Source of the DNA: Maribellus maritimus
Lineage (GTDB): Bacteria > Bacteroidota > Bacteroidia > Bacteroidales > Prolixibacteraceae
Reading direction: 5' to 3'
Assembly: GCF_022267315.1 (NCBI RefSeq)
Contig: NZ_JAIKLE010000036.1
Span: forward strand, 1 to 64,000
Length of the DNA: 64,000 nt
Every line of letters starts with the position of its first letter. The stretch's first letter is position 1. Made by a program: the position numbers and the translations under genes. Below are positions 55,813 to 64,000 of this stretch, piece after piece. Below the pieces are notes generated by a model. The model had not been told where the DNA came from. It saw only the letters and a program-made list of their open reading frames with translations, and ran no database searches.

Positions 55813-56487
55813 ATGGGAAATATTGTAGTATTGTCATTTGTGTATTTAGTCGGAATCGGCTTGTTGTTAATTTTTAATGAACTGGTTTACCGGAGGTTGA
55901 ACCCAACCGGTGAAATAACACGGAAATTTGCGCATTTTACCTCAGTGTTGGCAACCGTGCCGTTTCCGTATATTTTTCCATCACACTGGTACATTCTGGT
56001 ACTTGCGCTTTTGTTTGCAGCCGTATTGTTTATTACACGGAATGGAAAACAACTAAAATCAATTCACGGTGTAACACGAAAGTCGGTTGGAAGTTATTTG
56101 CTTCCCCTCTCAATTTACATCACCTTTTTGATTTCAAATATAAGCGATAACAAGTTTATATACATTCTTCCCATGTTGATTCTGGCCATCAGCGACCCAA
56201 TGGCAGCTATTCTTGGAATCAACTTAAAAGCGTATAACGGAAGAATAAAATGGTTTGGAAAAAAATTAAACAAAACATGGTTGGGCTCAGGAGCCTTTCT
56301 GGTTTCAAGTTTGGTAATCAGCTTGATCGCACTGTATTTCCACCGCGGAATTTTTGACCTAAAAGCATTTTGGCTAGCGTTAACCATTGGTATTGTTAGC
56401 ACTTTGGCAGAATTAGTCAGTTGGCGGGGCTCTGATAATTTAAGTATCCCACTCAGTGTTGTGGCGGTTTTGGTGTTATTCCTTTAA
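55813..56487 (+). CDS. Phytol/dolichol kinase-family (SEC59/VTE5-like) membrane protein
   Basis: From ATG 55813 (MGNIVVLSFVYLVGIG) the protein is 224 residues; the longer in-frame start within the previous gene is rejected. It has about seven hydrophobic segments and the family pattern: E-L-V-Y-R-R, ITRKFAHFTSVL near 36-48, LAISDPMAAILGI and KWFGKKLNKTWLGSGAF, and ends with TLAELVSWRGSDNLSIPL. Family enzymes phosphorylate a lipid alcohol, often with CTP. Placed 16 bases after a CdsA-type gene and before a CDP-alcohol phosphotransferase, it fits a kinase then cytidylyltransferase then transferase order. Confidence 0.82.
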   Translation: MGNIVVLSFVYLVGIGLLLIFNELVYRRLNPTGEITRKFAHFTSVLATVPFPYIFPSHWYILVLALLFAAVLFITRNGKQLKSIHGVTRKSVGSYLLPLSIYITFLISNISDNKFIYILPMLILAISDPMAAILGINLKAYNGRIKWFGKKLNKTWLGSGAFLVSSLVISLIALYFHRGIFDLKAFWLALTIGIVSTLAELVSWRGSDNLSIPLSVVAVLVLFL

Positions 56488-56538
56488 AATAAAAAGTTGT
56501 GCAGATAAGAAATTAAACATATTAAAAGAAAACAGAAA

Positions 56539-57645
56539 ATGAAAACAATTGTAGTAAATGGAGCAAACGGTTATGTTGCTTCAAATTTTATAGCCCGCTT
56601 GTTAAAAACGGGCAACAAAGTGGTCGCGTTGGTTCGGCCCGGCCACAAACAGACACCGGAAGAAAGAATGAACAGTGTATTAGCGGATATCGAGGAAAAT
56701 GAAACGCTAAATACCCAAAATCTTTCTGTTTATGCCTACTCCCTGCTTGAAAAAGATTTTGCAATGGAAGAGAAAATTTTAACAAAGGTGTTCAAAACAA
56801 ATGTGGATTATTTTCATTTTGCAGCCAGTTTAAAATACGATGAGAAATCGGTGGATGAAATTTTTACAACTAATATTGAAGGAGTGAGGAATTCGATTGA
56901 TGTATTTCAAAAATATGCCTCAAAAAAGTCGCGGTTTTTTTATATCGGAACAGCTTATTCCTGTGGAAAATATAACGATGTTTTTGAAGAGAAATTTTAT
57001 AAAAATGAACCCATTTCTTCCTTCAGAAATTATTATGAACTTTCAAAAAGATATGGCGAGAATATCGTTTGCCAAAGTATCGAAAAGAGTCATTTGAACG
57101 GACATGTCATTCGCCTTTCACAGGTTGTAGGCGACCACCGAACCGGAATAACAAAAACGGATTACGGCATTTTCGATTTCTCAAAACGGATTTACAAGTT
57201 GGCCCGTCGCTATCCAAACGAGGTGGTTCGGGTGAAAGTGGATCCGGCTTCAACTCAGAATTTGATTCCAATCGGGACTGTGGTAAGTTATCTGCTACAG
57301 GCAGTTCAAACAGACACAGCTCCGCGAATTATGAATTTGGTGGCAAAACGATCTATAAAAAACGAACAGATTATAAATACTTTAAACGAAGTTTTGCCGA
57401 TAACACTCATTCCGCAGCAAAACCTGAACCGGAATTCGATGAACTCACTGGAGCGTCTGATTTCAATTGGTATGTCGTTTACCGGAAGTTATACCGAAAC
57501 CAATTTGAAATTTGATACCAGCCGGCGCGACGAGATTATTCAGCCAGGCGAAGATGATGAATTAAACGATGAAAGTGTTTATGCGATGCTTCAATATTTT
57601 GTGAGAACACTTTCTGCCCAAAAACGGAAAACTGTTGCCGCCTGA
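56539..57645 (+). CDS. Extended SDR-family NAD(P)-dependent reductase/epimerase
   Basis: The 368-residue protein has the cofactor motif NGANGYVAS (8-16) of extended SDRs, a Tyr-x3-Lys motif in FRNYYELSKRYGENIV, and a thioester-reductase/NAD-binding-4-like layout (VVALVRPGHKQTPEERM; FHFAASLKYDEKSVDEIFTTNIEGV; VIRLSQVVGDHRTG). It has no export signal. It could reduce a fatty acyl or aldehyde precursor of the lipid made by neighbours, or act on a sugar nucleotide. It lies 51 bases after the kinase-family gene and 41 bases before the transferase. Confidence 0.8.
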   Translation: MKTIVVNGANGYVASNFIARLLKTGNKVVALVRPGHKQTPEERMNSVLADIEENETLNTQNLSVYAYSLLEKDFAMEEKILTKVFKTNVDYFHFAASLKYDEKSVDEIFTTNIEGVRNSIDVFQKYASKKSRFFYIGTAYSCGKYNDVFEEKFYKNEPISSFRNYYELSKRYGENIVCQSIEKSHLNGHVIRLSQVVGDHRTGITKTDYGIFDFSKRIYKLARRYPNEVVRVKVDPASTQNLIPIGTVVSYLLQAVQTDTAPRIMNLVAKRSIKNEQIINTLNEVLPITLIPQQNLNRNSMNSLERLISIGMSFTGSYTETNLKFDTSRRDEIIQPGEDDELNDESVYAMLQYFVRTLSAQKRKTVAA

Positions 57646-57686
57646 AACAAACTTTTAACGTTGATGAAAAACTAAAATTAAAGCAG

Positions 57687-58286
57687 ATGAAACAATTAAT
57701 AATACGGGGTGAAAATGTTTTAAATGTTCCGAATTTTATAAGTCTTTACAGGCTCCTGGTATTTCCTGTGATATTTTTTATGGCACTTACGGGCAGGGAA
57801 CAATGGTATGTTATTTTGTTGTGCATCAGTTTGGTAAGCGATGTACTTGACGGAAATATAGCCCGGTTGTTTAAATTACAAACCAATTTTGGTGCGGCTC
57901 TTGATAACCTGGCGGATATATGTACTTATGCCATGGCTTTGTTGGGGTTGTTTGTTTTTAAATGGACCGAGATTGAACCCCACGCGTGGATATTGTATCT
58001 CTTTTTGAGCGTGTTTGTTCTAAGTTATATTATTTCTTTTGTACGGTTTGGCAAAATTCCGGGATTACATTTGTACTCGGCCGTTTCTGCCGGATATATC
58101 CAGAGTATTTTCTTTTTTATTCTTTTTGTTTTCGGATTCTATACCTGGATGTATTACCTGGCAGTGGGGTGGGGAGCACTGGCTTACATCGAGAAAATTT
58201 TTGTCCTGTTGAAACTCGACGATATCAAAATCGGAGTAAAAGGATTGTATTGGTTGATAAAAAAGGAGAGGGAGCAAGCACACTAA
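57687..58286 (+). CDS. CDP-alcohol phosphatidyltransferase
   Basis: The 199-residue membrane protein has about five hydrophobic segments and the complete active-site motif D-x2-D-G-x2-A-R-x8-G-x3-D-x3-D as SDVLDGNIARLFKLQTNF plus GAALDNLAD. Such enzymes join a CDP-lipid and an alcohol to make a phospholipid. The acceptor alcohol is unknown. Its ATG is 41 bases after the SDR, and its stop abuts the ATG of the outer-membrane gene. Confidence 0.9.
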   Translation: MKQLIIRGENVLNVPNFISLYRLLVFPVIFFMALTGREQWYVILLCISLVSDVLDGNIARLFKLQTNFGAALDNLADICTYAMALLGLFVFKWTEIEPHAWILYLFLSVFVLSYIISFVRFGKIPGLHLYSAVSAGYIQSIFFFILFVFGFYTWMYYLAVGWGALAYIEKIFVLLKLDDIKIGVKGLYWLIKKEREQAH

Positions 58287-60737
58287 ATGATGTTACATAA
58301 AATTACTCTGGTCAGTTTGTTGGCCATAATATATACCGGGGCTTTTGCTCAGGGGATTACCGGTACCGTAAAAGACCGGAAAACGCAGGAATCAATCCCG
58401 TATGCAAATATATGGATAAAGGGTACAACCACAGGTACCATGTCGGATGTGGAAGGCCGGTTCAAAATGAAACTGGAGAAGGATGACACACTTTGCATTT
58501 CATCGGTGGGATATCAGAGAAGGGAAATCCCTTTTTGGGAAATTAACGAAAACCCCTATATTGTTTTTATGCAGGAGGAGGTAAAGGAATTAAGTGAAGT
58601 AACTGTAAAACCTGAAGTTTCGCGTGCAAAAGTTTTGCTGAAAAAGATTCTGGACAGAAAAAAAGAGAACAGGGAGCTCATCGAAAATACTTCAGCTTAC
58701 AATTCCTATGCACGAACAACAGTTTATGTTGCTATCGACTCTACTTCAAATGCAAGCCGCCTGGTTGACAATTTAAATGAGGTAACCATGAAAATTGACG
58801 GACAGAACCTGCTTTTTTCTCCCATTTATTTGTCGGAAACAGGAACAAAAGTAGCTGACGGAGTGGACAGTACCGTTTACATGCGGCGCGATGGTATATT
58901 CCCCAAGTTAAACCAAACCATCGAAAGTTTAATCCTTTTGAATGTAGTGGTTGATTTGGATTTTTATAAAGACCAGATTGACATTTTGGGACGGGGCATC
59001 ACTTCTCCGCTAAGCAATACGGCATCGTTGAGTTACGATTTTTTTCTAAACGACAGTACTTATGTGGGCGACCGGAAATATTTTAGTTTTTCTTTTGCTC
59101 CCAAAAACAAGTACAATCCATTATTTACCGGGCGTTTTACCGTGGAAGACAGTACATTTGCGCTAAGCGAAGTGTATGCTTATGTACAGGAAGAAGCAAA
59201 CATCAATTTTGTAAATGGTTTTAAAGCCCGGGTAAATTATTCAAAGTCAGAGAAAGGAGAATGGTTTTACGATGACCAGGAAATAAGTTTAAATCTTGCA
59301 CTCAGGCTAAATAAAGATACCACTTCCAGGTATGGTTCGCAGCGTATCGATGAAATTGACAGCGGGAACTGGTTAGTTTCAAAAACAACAGAATATTCTA
59401 CTTCTCCGGAAATAAACCAAATAAAACCGCGAAACTGGAAAAATTTGCCGGAGTTTGCAGCATCCAACCATTTGGAAGAGGACACCTACGCGCGGGTTGA
59501 CAAGCTAAAGGAGAATTCTGTTGTAAAAGGAATTGACGCCATTGGGGGAATGGTTTTAACGAGCTATGTTGATGCCGGGAAAATAGAAATCGGTCCGGTT
59601 TTCGATATATACAGTACAAATGCCATCGAAGGCCAGCGTTTTTCGCTTCCGCTGCGCACAGGAGAAAAAATGTTTGAGCGTTTTACCGTTGGCGGTTTTT
59701 TAGGCTACGGAACCAAAAGCAAAGAACTGAAATATGGCTTCAACTTTGGGATTCAGCCTTTGCCCACCGACAAGATCATTATCCGTGGTAATTATTCTGA
59801 TGATTATACGCTGGTTTCGCAAGATAAATACTTACGCTTTATCAAAAAGAACCCGAATACCCGGGGAAACGGAAATTTTATCGCCGCCCTTACCAGCCGC
59901 GAAAAGAACCCGTATCTAAAGGAGGAAAAAAGTTTCAATCTGGTTTTTGAATACAATGCCAACGAAGACATCAATGTGGAGATATCTCCCTATTTTTTAC
60001 ACAGCAAAAGTACGCCCAACGTTCATTTTTTTAAAAATAATGTAGAGTATTCTACCTACAATAACTATGGAATTCTGTTTAATACACGTTTGGCATTCGG
60101 GCAATATTACGACAAGTATTATTTTACACGTGTTTATTATATCGACGAAACTCCTGTTATCAATTTAAGTCTGGATTTGGGGCAGGTAAAATTGCCGGGT
60201 GTTTCTGATGGTCAGGGATTGTATGCGCAGTTTCACGGCTCTGTTGTGGGCAGAGTGAATATGGGACTTACGTTTATGCGCTATATGGTAAATGGCGGAT
60301 ATCTTTTTGGCGATGCCCCTTACGACTTGCTCGACCAGCCGGTTGGCTCAATGTCGCTGGGGTATGCAAAATACCGTTTTAACCTTTTACATCACGCGTC
60401 GTTTGCACATAATTTGTATACCAATGTCCATCTTGACTTTAACGGGGGGGGAATTTTGCTTAACCGGGTTCCCCTGATAAAGAAATTGAAGTTGCGCGAA
60501 ATGGTTTCGTTAAAGAGTCATTATGGCACCTTGACAGATTCGTATAAACCTGTTTTTGATTTGCCGGAATATAATGTAACTGCCATGAGTAAACCTTATG
60601 CGGAAATTGGTTTTGGATTGACAAATATTTTTAAAGTGTTACGGGTGGAGTATGTCCGCCAGTTGGGAGGAACCTATACCAACGCTGATTTTGCCGATAA
60701 ACATGGAATCTTTTTCAGAGCAGAGATGAGCTTTTAA
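58287..60737 (+). CDS. DUF5686-like outer-membrane protein with carboxypeptidase-regulatory-like N-terminal domain
   Basis: The 816-residue protein has a signal peptide (1-21, ending AFAQ), a CarboxypepD_reg-like domain (GITGTVKDRKTQESIPYANIWIKGTTTGTMSDVEGRF, 22-105), a middle domain (about 120-430) and a long barrel region to the end (closing with FFRAEMSF). This plan, DUF5686, is common in Bacteroidota. It starts right after the stop of the transferase gene with no spacer, so it belongs to the lipid run. Its role may be placement or sensing of an outer-membrane lipid, which is inference. Other possible starts are only one codon later. Confidence 0.85.
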   Translation: MMLHKITLVSLLAIIYTGAFAQGITGTVKDRKTQESIPYANIWIKGTTTGTMSDVEGRFKMKLEKDDTLCISSVGYQRREIPFWEINENPYIVFMQEEVKELSEVTVKPEVSRAKVLLKKILDRKKENRELIENTSAYNSYARTTVYVAIDSTSNASRLVDNLNEVTMKIDGQNLLFSPIYLSETGTKVADGVDSTVYMRRDGIFPKLNQTIESLILLNVVVDLDFYKDQIDILGRGITSPLSNTASLSYDFFLNDSTYVGDRKYFSFSFAPKNKYNPLFTGRFTVEDSTFALSEVYAYVQEEANINFVNGFKARVNYSKSEKGEWFYDDQEISLNLALRLNKDTTSRYGSQRIDEIDSGNWLVSKTTEYSTSPEINQIKPRNWKNLPEFAASNHLEEDTYARVDKLKENSVVKGIDAIGGMVLTSYVDAGKIEIGPVFDIYSTNAIEGQRFSLPLRTGEKMFERFTVGGFLGYGTKSKELKYGFNFGIQPLPTDKIIIRGNYSDDYTLVSQDKYLRFIKKNPNTRGNGNFIAALTSREKNPYLKEEKSFNLVFEYNANEDINVEISPYFLHSKSTPNVHFFKNNVEYSTYNNYGILFNTRLAFGQYYDKYYFTRVYYIDETPVINLSLDLGQVKLPGVSDGQGLYAQFHGSVVGRVNMGLTFMRYMVNGGYLFGDAPYDLLDQPVGSMSLGYAKYRFNLLHHASFAHNLYTNVHLDFNGGGILLNRVPLIKKLKLREMVSLKSHYGTLTDSYKPVFDLPEYNVTAMSKPYAEIGFGLTNIFKVLRVEYVRQLGGTYTNADFADKHGIFFRAEMSF

Positions 60738-61254
60738 GAGGTGTATATTCTTGTATAACATAATGTTTTATGGAGGAGTGGTCAGATGTTTGATGTTTGG
60801 TTCCGGATTTGACTTTTGAATCGTTTGATTTTCCTAGTCAAAGAGTTTTTTGTTTCAGCGGATGAATAATGACCGGTGACATCAAATATCTATCGAAACA
60901 AAAACAGCCGGGTAATCATTCTTCCCCGGCCGGAGTCGAAGCCCTCCTTTCAATTTTTTATAAACATCTGACCTCACAGAGAGCAAAGTTCCGATTCTTA
61001 AAAAACATCAAAACTTTTTTCTGTTGAGCAACGATACAAGCTGCCAAATTCTGTGTGGTATTTTTTTTACCGATGATTTTTAATCAAATAACACCTGCGA
61101 CTTGTTTCTGTCACCCGGAAAATTTAGGAAGGAGGATATCACACGAATGTATGGCGAAGCCGTAAAGATTTTCTTTATGGTTTAACGTTCTGATTTTATT
61201 TTTTTCAAAGAGAAACAGATCGATACCAACACGTTTTCCCGGTATCAAATTTTT
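60738..61254. other. Intergenic region between convergent units
   Basis: No gene is seen. It contains a G/C-rich inverted repeat, GCCGGG (60907-60912) with CCCGGC (60925-60930), which on the minus strand is followed by TGTTTTTG and could end the leftward transcript of the WecA-type gene. No clear terminator of the lipid run was found. Confidence 0.45.
60900..60930 (-). terminator. Candidate terminator of the WecA-type gene
   Basis: GCCGGG and CCCGGC form a 6-bp stem with a 12-base loop, followed on the minus strand by TGTTTTTG. The distance of over 300 bases to the gene stop at 61255 makes the link uncertain. Confidence 0.4.
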
Positions 61255-62334
61255 CTACGCCGGATGGTGTGCAAGTTTTGTTTTTTTCCTTTTTGCCAAT
61301 AATGAAGGCACAAATGAAAACAGAATACCAAGCGTAAACACCAGCAAAAACTGTACGGTTACATTTAATCCCATATTGTTAAACAAAATGGCAATACCAG
61401 TAACAAATATGGTGGCAATAGCCAAAATAGAGGTGACCTGTAAATGGTTGGGAACAAGTTCGAGTATTCTGTGATGAATATGATTTTTATCGGGCGAAAA
61501 GGGAGATCGCTTTTGCATCAGTCTTATGGTCATCACCCGCAGCGTATCAATCAAAGGAACAATAATAACTGCAAAGGATACAGAGGGAGCACTGTAAATC
61601 GAAACCGGGTTTGTTTTTACAATATTAAATTCATTAAACTTTATGACCAAAGTAGATACAACAAGCCCTATAATGAGTGAACCTGTGTCTCCCATAAAAA
61701 GTTTGTTTCGGTGACCAAAAACATTATACAGAAAAAAGGCTGCCAAACTTCCCATTAAAGCAAACGACATGATTGAAAACTGAATCTCTGAGGCCAGAAA
61801 AAACCATACCCCCAGAAATGCAGAAGCAACAATGGCAAGACCCGATGCCAAACCATCTATACCGTCTATAAGATTAAATGCATTGATAATCGCAATCATG
61901 ATAAACAGCGTAAGAAATAAACTTACAAAATAATGGATATCATAAACTCCGAGGACTCCGTGCAAATTTGTCAAACGTACATTCCCCAGCGTTATCAGTA
62001 TGACTCCTGCAAAAAGCTGTACAATAAACTTCTTTTTTGCAGAGATAATCATAAGGTCGTCTTTTAAACCAATAAAGAACATTAAAATAACCGCTGCGAT
62101 AATATATTTCAGAGAATCAAAAGTATATCCATCAGTTGCGATAATGGTACTCAGCACAAATCCGAAAAAAATGGCTACACCCCCAAGCGAGGGAATAGAG
62201 CCTGTGTGTATTTTTCTCTCTTCAATAGGTTCAAAAAGATTTTTTTGTCTTGCTACGCGTAAAATAGGGGGTACGGCTATCATTACTAAGGTAAAACCTA
62301 TTATTGCTGCTCCAATGATTAGTAATATTTCCAT
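61255..62334 (-). CDS. wecA-like: WecA/TagO-type polyprenyl-phosphate glycosyl-1-phosphate transferase
   Basis: The 359-residue integral membrane protein has about eleven hydrophobic segments and the MraY/WecA family motifs: SLGGVAIFFGF near the start, KDDLMI, INAFNLIDGIDGLASG, MGDTGSLIIG and SPDKNHIHHRILE. It loads the first sugar phosphate (usually GlcNAc- or GalNAc-1-P) onto undecaprenyl phosphate, beginning O-antigen, exopolysaccharide or wall polymer synthesis. The ATG at 62334 is the first in-frame start. The 1.2-kb empty region upstream is unusual and may hold its promoter and leader. Confidence 0.92.
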   Translation of the reverse strand: MEILLIIGAAIIGFTLVMIAVPPILRVARQKNLFEPIEERKIHTGSIPSLGGVAIFFGFVLSTIIATDGYTFDSLKYIIAAVILMFFIGLKDDLMIISAKKKFIVQLFAGVILITLGNVRLTNLHGVLGVYDIHYFVSLFLTLFIMIAIINAFNLIDGIDGLASGLAIVASAFLGVWFFLASEIQFSIMSFALMGSLAAFFLYNVFGHRNKLFMGDTGSLIIGLVVSTLVIKFNEFNIVKTNPVSIYSAPSVSFAVIIVPLIDTLRVMTIRLMQKRSPFSPDKNHIHHRILELVPNHLQVTSILAIATIFVTGIAILFNNMGLNVTVQFLLVFTLGILFSFVPSLLAKRKKTKLAHHPA

Positions 62335-63550
62335 AATGTGCGGGTTAAACTCTGTTTCTTTTTTGTCTAAGCGTCTATCTCGATTCCAAATGTAATAACT
62401 TTACGCTCTATGTAAAAATCCAATTTTATAGATGTTACATAAATATCTTTTATGTTTATTTCTTTTCTTATTCATAAATAAAAGACTATTAGGTGTTTTT
62501 ATCGTCTTTCCAAAAAATTGAATGGATCGAAACCGTTCGAGTGTCTATGTAAATTTAATAATTTATTAATATTTCTTGGTTGAAATCTATAATTTGTCAA
62601 TAAAAGTTACACTAAGTATACATTTTATTCGGAACAAATGTAAAAACTTTTGCTGGTAATTGGTATCAAAAAGTGGTTAATTTTTTATGAATAGCGGACA
62701 AATGTAAATTTTGTATCAATCAGGAGTAGGGGAAAAAAACAACCTGATTTTTGCTTTTGCAGGTTTGAAGCAGGTTTCGTGATAAATAAAGAAATAGGCA
62801 GGCAGTTAATTTTTGTTTTTGATGCATAGTTTTTTTGCAATAAATATACTTAACAATAAATTAGTATTTGTACTGCGACAATTGTCTGAATCCTAAGGAT
62901 GAAGATAGCTTGAAATAAGGATGCGGAATGTTCTGTTTCTCCTTAGTCTGAAACTGAAAAAACTGACTCCGGTTTTATTTCGCTTAAAGCAAATAATTTC
63001 TTGTGATTTGCTGCGGATTCCCCTGTGTCCTTCCTCTGGGTTTGGGGGAGATGTCAGAAGAATGTCCGGCTAAGAAGTATAAAGTATACAGGGAAAATCC
63101 GGGTGTCAGTTTTTAAACGCTGATAAAGTTGGCAAAATACCCCGCGGGCTTTGCCTTAGTAATGTTCTGTTTAAAGATTTTTTTTGACTAAAAAGCACAT
63201 AAAAATCAATTTTTTTCAGGAAAGTTTTGTTGAATAGTGATATTTTTACAGCGGCTGACGGAAAGAAAGTAGAGAATAAATTAGTTACATTTTTGAAACA
63301 AGATCATCAGGAACTTACGTGTTGGTAAAATTATGCTGTAAAGGACAAAATCAAATCCCGCTTTCGTTAAATCTTTCGATTACAGCGAGTCTCCGAAAGA
63401 TTGGGGAAAAAAGGAGCAGTCAGCTACAGTTTAATTTTGGCATCAGTAAAGGCGATGTTATTTTCTTTTTAAAATAATTAAAGAGAACTGCCGTTTAATA
63501 AAAAAATAGTTTTGAGTCTGAAATGTTTGGAGTGGGGAGGTAGTATATAG
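62335..63550. other. 1.2-kb region without recognisable gene
   Basis: No frame over 60 codons on either strand looks like protein. Base composition is AT-rich with a few G/C islands. One island is a nested inverted repeat: GGCAAA (63131-63136) and TTTGCC (63150-63155) enclosing CCCGCGGG (63141-63148). The left end should hold the promoter of the WecA-type gene and the right end that of the outer-membrane gene. Confidence 0.5.
63507..63514 (+). promoter_or_regulatory. Candidate -7 element for the last gene
   Basis: TAGTTTTG matches TAnnTTTG, 36 bases before the ATG at 63551. The -33 site is weak (CTG at 63488), so this is only a candidate. Confidence 0.35.
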
Positions 63551-64000
63551 ATGAAGTATTGGTTAATTGTTTATTTGCTGTTAAGTTTGGTGTTAAATAC
63601 CCGGGCGCAAAAGAACCCGGCCTCGGATATCAGGATTACCGGTGAATTTGTTGTTTCTCAAATGATGACCGAGTTTCAGAAAGGTTTTTCCGGCTCCGTC
63701 AATGAATTTGACAATCAGCCCGGAGTTGGTTTTGGGTTTGAACTTTCCAAACAATTTACAAAAAACTGGGAGGCAGGTGTTGCTTTTACCTTATCCACTT
63801 TAAATGGAGAAGCTACTTCACCCGATTTTTCTGCTACCGGTTTTCATGCTTCGATGCAAGAACCTTTTACCGAACCCATAGTGTATAAAAGTCAGTTGTT
63901 TGCGCAAAAAATTTATGTGCAGTATAATATTGTGTTAAGGACTCATTATAATACAACAAATCCTTTTATCAGAGCCGGTTTTGGATATGTGCCCTACCGT
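63551..64000 (+). CDS. Outer-membrane beta-barrel protein, truncated by window end
   Basis: From ATG 63551 the frame stays open for 150 codons to the last base. It begins with a signal peptide (MKYWLIVYLLLSLVLNTRAQ) and continues with strand-like segments (ASDIRITGEFVVSQM, PGVGFGFELSKQFTKNWEAGVAFTL, IYVQYNIVLRTHYNTTNPFIRAGFGYVPYR) typical of small OmpA- or OmpW-like barrels. The C-terminal part is missing, so the exact family is open. Confidence 0.8.
   Translation, partial: MKYWLIVYLLLSLVLNTRAQKNPASDIRITGEFVVSQMMTEFQKGFSGSVNEFDNQPGVGFGFELSKQFTKNWEAGVAFTLSTLNGEATSPDFSATGFHASMQEPFTEPIVYKSQLFAQKIYVQYNIVLRTHYNTTNPFIRAGFGYVPYR

Noticed and set aside
1-64000. CRISPR arrays, tRNA or rRNA genes
   Set aside because: No evenly spaced repeats or recognisable stable RNA sequences were found on either strand by reading.

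Overview
The window is a chromosomal segment of a Bacteroidota bacterium, most likely an anaerobic or facultative Bacteroidia (Marinilabiliales/Prolixibacteraceae-like). The evidence is A-rich translation starts instead of strong Shine-Dalgarno sites, TAnnTTTG-type promoter motifs, a type IX secretion C-terminal sorting domain, DUF5686-like and OmpA-like outer-membrane proteins, LytS/LytTR regulation, and a HydF [FeFe]-hydrogenase maturase. No rRNA, tRNA, CRISPR array, phage or complete insertion sequence is visible. The genus is inferred, not proven.

Layout. 1-7044: a truncated HTH/transposase-like start at the left edge, a membrane-bound AraC regulator, a small secreted protein, then a carbohydrate-linked run of a GH79 heparanase-like glycosidase, an SDR dehydrogenase and a secreted alpha/beta hydrolase interrupted by one in-frame TAA. 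7117-9424: a leaderless papain-type peptidase followed by a small chagasin-like candidate inhibitor. 10332-12703: a Tat-type Gfo/Idh/MocA oxidoreductase with a sugar isomerase-like TIM barrel, closed by a bidirectional terminator. 12776-16850: divergent GH15 glucosidase/trehalase-like enzyme and fused trehalose-6-P synthase/phosphatase. 17138-20622: an unknown protein, an outer-membrane protein, HydF and a Cys/Lys-rich exported protein. 20763-22493: a TetR regulator and Old Yellow Enzyme flanked by two matching palindromic operators. 22855-27141: a T9SS cargo, a fibre-like surface protein and a TPR-LuxR membrane regulator. 27832-29571: a cold-shock set (DEAD-box helicase, RRM protein, CspA).

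29874-40518 holds two giant leaderless proteins of unknown family (1443 and 1820 residues), 11 bases apart and downstream of a PAS-LuxR regulator on the same strand. This is the best candidate for an undescribed system. 41069-45804: a MarR/GbsR regulator with a clear promoter, then a tight run of CmoA-like carboxy-SAM synthase, ICMT-like membrane methyltransferase and patatin/beta-barrel protein. 46006-53513: a complete RND efflux operon followed by a LytS/LytTR pair.

53577-60737 is a tight eight-gene run: DUF6134-like secreted protein, TauE/SafE permease, CdsA, CTP-dependent lipid-kinase family protein, extended SDR, CDP-alcohol phosphatidyltransferase and DUF5686-like outer-membrane protein. 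It reads as a dedicated pathway for an unusual phospholipid or lipid head group. 61255-62334 encodes a WecA/TagO-type enzyme. A 1.2-kb ORF-poor stretch follows, and the window ends inside an outer-membrane beta-barrel gene.
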